NCBI GenBank assembly: GCA_022571825.1
Contig: JACZXC010000161.1
Span: 1-6,783, forward strand
DNA: 6,783 bases
Direction: 5' to 3'
Source: Myxococcales bacterium
Lineage (GTDB): Bacteria; Myxococcota_A; UBA9160; SMWR01
Shown: positions 5,194-6,783 of the stretch, piece after piece
How positions within the stretch are numbered: position 1 is the stretch's first letter
How the letters are laid out: each line of letters starts with the position of its first letter
Position numbers and translations under genes: made by a program
Notes under the pieces: model-generated
What the model was told of the DNA's origin: nothing
The model's database searches: none
The model's input: the letters and a program-made list of their open reading frames with translations, nothing else

Positions 5194-6383
5194 GCGCTCC
5201 GGAGTTCGCGCAGCGGACGCTCCTGAAGCCGCGCATCGTGGTGTGCGTGGGGTGCGGCGGCGTGGGCAAGACCACCATCGCCGCCGCCATCGGCATCGAG
5301 GCGGCGCGTCGCGGTCGCCGCGTCCTGGTGCTGACCATCGACCCGGCCCGGCGCCTTGCGGACGCGCTGGGTCTGCGCGCGCTGGGCAATCAACCCCAGC
5401 CCATCCCTCGGCCGACCCTGACGCGGCTCGAGGTACCTGATCAGGGAAACCTCTCGGCGATGATGCTCGACATGAAGCGAACCTTCGACGATCTCGTCGA
5501 GCGTTTCGCCGATGGCCCCGAGGCACGCGATCGCATATTGGAGAATCCGATCTACCGGCATGCCTCGGACGCCCTCGCGGGGAGCGTCGAGTACTCGGCC
5601 ATGGAAAAGGTCTACGAGGTCTATGGAGACGCGGAATTTGACCTGATCGTCGTCGACACGCCACCCGCTGAACACGCCCTCGATTTTCTCGAGGCGCCCC
5701 AGCGCCTGCTCGAATTCCTGGACAGCCGGCTCGTGCAGGTTCTCATCCACCCGGCGTTCGCCGCCGGGCGCTTCGGCTTCCGCTTGTTTGAGCGGGGCGC
5801 GCGGCGCGTGCTTCAGCTGATCGAACGGCTAACGGGCTTCGGCTTCCTCGAGGACATCTCGGAGTTCCTGCTCGCCTTCGAGGGGATGGCGCGTGGCTTC
5901 CGCGAGCGGGCCGAGAAGGTTCGAACTCTCTTGTTGGGCCCCGAGACCGCCTTCGTGCTCGTCGCGGGGCCGGGCCGGGAATCCCAGAGCCAGGCCCTCG
6001 AATTCCTGGATCGCCTGGAGGCGTTCGGTGTACCCCTCTCGGGAACTCTCATCAATCGCGTCCGCGTCTGGCCCGAGGGCGGCGACCCGCCGAAGATTCC
6101 GAACGACGAACACGCCGACGTCGAGCTCGCGAACCTGGCGAAGGCCCTCGCATCCGGCGAGGGCCCCGACTTTCCGGCGGAAGCGGCCGCCCGGGCGGCG
6201 ATCGCCGCCGCGACGGGATACGCTGAACTGGTGCGACGTGACGCGCGGTCGACCCAGGAGCTGCGCGAGAGAAGCGAGGGGCACGGCCGGTATTGGGGTC
6301 AGATCCCGGAGTTTTCCGGTGACGTCCATGACCTCGACGGCTTGGCTCGCATTGCGGACGCAATCTTCCGCACCGCGCCCTAG
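5190..6383 (+). CDS. Get3/ArsA-family ATPase, second subunit of a pair (BagB/Rv3680-like)
   Basis: 397 residues from the ATG at 5190, which overlaps the upstream TGA. The open frame continues to 5013, but the longer version adds 59 arginine/proline-rich residues read inside the first ATPase gene and has no family support. Walker A is GCGGVGKTT (21-29), with Cys22 where Get3 has its signature lysine. Switch I is TIDPARRLADALG (49-61), retaining Asp51. Switch II is VVDTPPAEHALDFL (154-167). AMMLDMKRTFD (90-100), EYSAMEKVYEV (134-144) and FLDSRLV (176-182) match the Rv3680 type as I remember it. A helix-rich insert (about 185-245) corresponds to the region that in Get3 forms the client-binding surface. 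The C-terminus has YWGQIPEF followed by VHDLDGLARIADAIF, a conserved end of this subfamily. With the upstream gene it should form a cytosolic heteromeric ATPase. In mycobacteria the pair has been tied to nitric-oxide tolerance and glycerol growth, but no role can be assigned here. Confidence 0.9.
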   Translation: MSAPEFAQRTLLKPRIVVCVGCGGVGKTTIAAAIGIEAARRGRRVLVLTIDPARRLADALGLRALGNQPQPIPRPTLTRLEVPDQGNLSAMMLDMKRTFDDLVERFADGPEARDRILENPIYRHASDALAGSVEYSAMEKVYEVYGDAEFDLIVVDTPPAEHALDFLEAPQRLLEFLDSRLVQVLIHPAFAAGRFGFRLFERGARRVLQLIERLTGFGFLEDISEFLLAFEGMARGFRERAEKVRTLLLGPETAFVLVAGPGRESQSQALEFLDRLEAFGVPLSGTLINRVRVWPEGGDPPKIPNDEHADVELANLAKALASGEGPDFPAEAAARAAIAAATGYAELVRRDARSTQELRERSEGHGRYWGQIPEFSGDVHDLDGLARIADAIFRTAP

Positions 6384-6394
6384 AGGTCAGCGCC

Positions 6395-6783
6395 TTGGAA
6401 TCCACCCAAGAACCCCGGTCTCGGCGAAAGCGAGATCCGATCCCGGACGCCGGCGCCCCCCCCGAGAGCAGCGGAGAGGCGTTGGAACGGGCTCGCGGCC
6501 ATGCTCGCCGGGCAACCGCCGAGGCACTCGCCGGGGTTCAAGCGGTCCTCGACGCGGCCGCGCTCGCGACGAGCGGCGTTCCATCGGAGATCCACGCGGT
6601 GCTGGGACCGCTGGCCGTGTTGTTGTCCAGCCTCGAAGAGCGCCTCGCGCGCGCCGCCGTACCCATGTCCGCGCCGATCGTGCGCGCCATCACCGACGCC
6701 CTGGATTTGGAAATTTCCCGCTGGGAAGCGCGGGCGCAGGACGATCCAGAGGCGCGTGCCGTGCTTCGCGCCTTCCTCGGACT
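6395..6783 (+). CDS. Uncharacterised helical protein, third gene of the ATPase cluster, cut by window edge
   Basis: 129 codons are open from TTG 6395 to the right edge without a stop. I do not recognise the family. The TTG has a good Shine-Dalgarno, AGAGGT at 6382-6387, which overlaps the stop of the second ATPase with seven bases to the start. Translation is therefore likely linked to that gene. Residues 1-28 are basic and proline-rich. From 28 on, the sequence is Ala/Glu/Arg/Leu-rich and predicted to be helical: ALERARGHARRATAEALAG (29-47), AVLGPLAVLLSSLEERLARA (68-87) and IVRAITDALDLEISRWEARA (95-114), then DDPEARAVLRAFLG at the edge. There are no clear transmembrane spans or signal peptide, so it is probably cytosolic. 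Position and coupling suggest a partner or regulator of the ATPase pair; this is inference only. An eight-C run (6456-6463) near the start could mark a slippage site. Confidence 0.75.
   Translation, partial: MESTQEPRSRRKRDPIPDAGAPPESSGEALERARGHARRATAEALAGVQAVLDAAALATSGVPSEIHAVLGPLAVLLSSLEERLARAAVPMSAPIVRAITDALDLEISRWEARAQDDPEARAVLRAFLG

Noticed and set aside
4231..5664. Long minus-strand open frame (477 codons) opposite the two ATPase genes
   Set aside because: It spans the junction of two clearly recognised P-loop ATPases on the other strand and shows no domain of its own.
4174..6383. Arsenic-resistance pump ATPase (arsA of an ars operon)
   Set aside because: There is no arsB, arsD or arsR nearby and the two ATPases are separate, divergent subunits that match the Get3-like pair type instead.
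1..6783. CRISPR array, tRNA/rRNA genes, insertion sequence or phage features
   Set aside because: No regularly spaced repeat array, cloverleaf-like sequence, transposase or integrase motif was seen on either strand.

Overview
This is a high-GC bacterial chromosomal window with dense coding and frequent GTG/TTG starts. The gene types (a TatA of the GTTELLIVL/FG type, a zinc-ribbon protein with one membrane segment, and a paired Get3/ArsA-like ATPase operon) fit a deltaproteobacterial-type lineage such as Myxococcota, Desulfobacterota or Binatota. That placement is an inference from gene content only. There is no sign of rRNA, tRNA, CRISPR, insertion sequence, phage or plasmid functions.

The left two thirds is read on the minus strand. 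In transcription order it carries: a zinc-ribbon membrane protein with a long acidic linker (2784-4064); tatA of the twin-arginine translocase (2464-2685); a complete phosphomannomutase/phosphoglucomutase (761-2107); and an EI24/CysZ-type membrane protein that overlaps the mutase stop by 14 nt and runs off the left edge (1-774). The gap between the zinc-ribbon gene and tatA holds two strong hairpins. The 356-bp gap between tatA and the mutase has no convincing gene but is unusually rich in direct repeats, nested inverted repeats and consecutive hairpins.

The right third is read on the plus strand and diverges from the zinc-ribbon gene across about 110 bp. It is a compact cluster: a first Get3/ArsA-like ATPase (4174-5193), a second one joined by an ATGA stop/start overlap (5190-6383), and a third ORF with a good Shine-Dalgarno at the second gene's stop (6395 to the right edge). 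The two ATPases resemble the two-component Get3-like pair of Mycobacterium tuberculosis (Rv3679/Rv3680, BagA/BagB). The first keeps the signature P-loop lysine but has lost the switch I aspartate. The second keeps the aspartate but has cysteine in place of the signature lysine. This suggests an obligate heterodimer with a composite ATP site.

The best candidates for something undescribed are this ATPase pair with its unrecognised third partner, and the structured non-coding region between tatA and the mutase gene. The remaining genes look like ordinary housekeeping or envelope genes.
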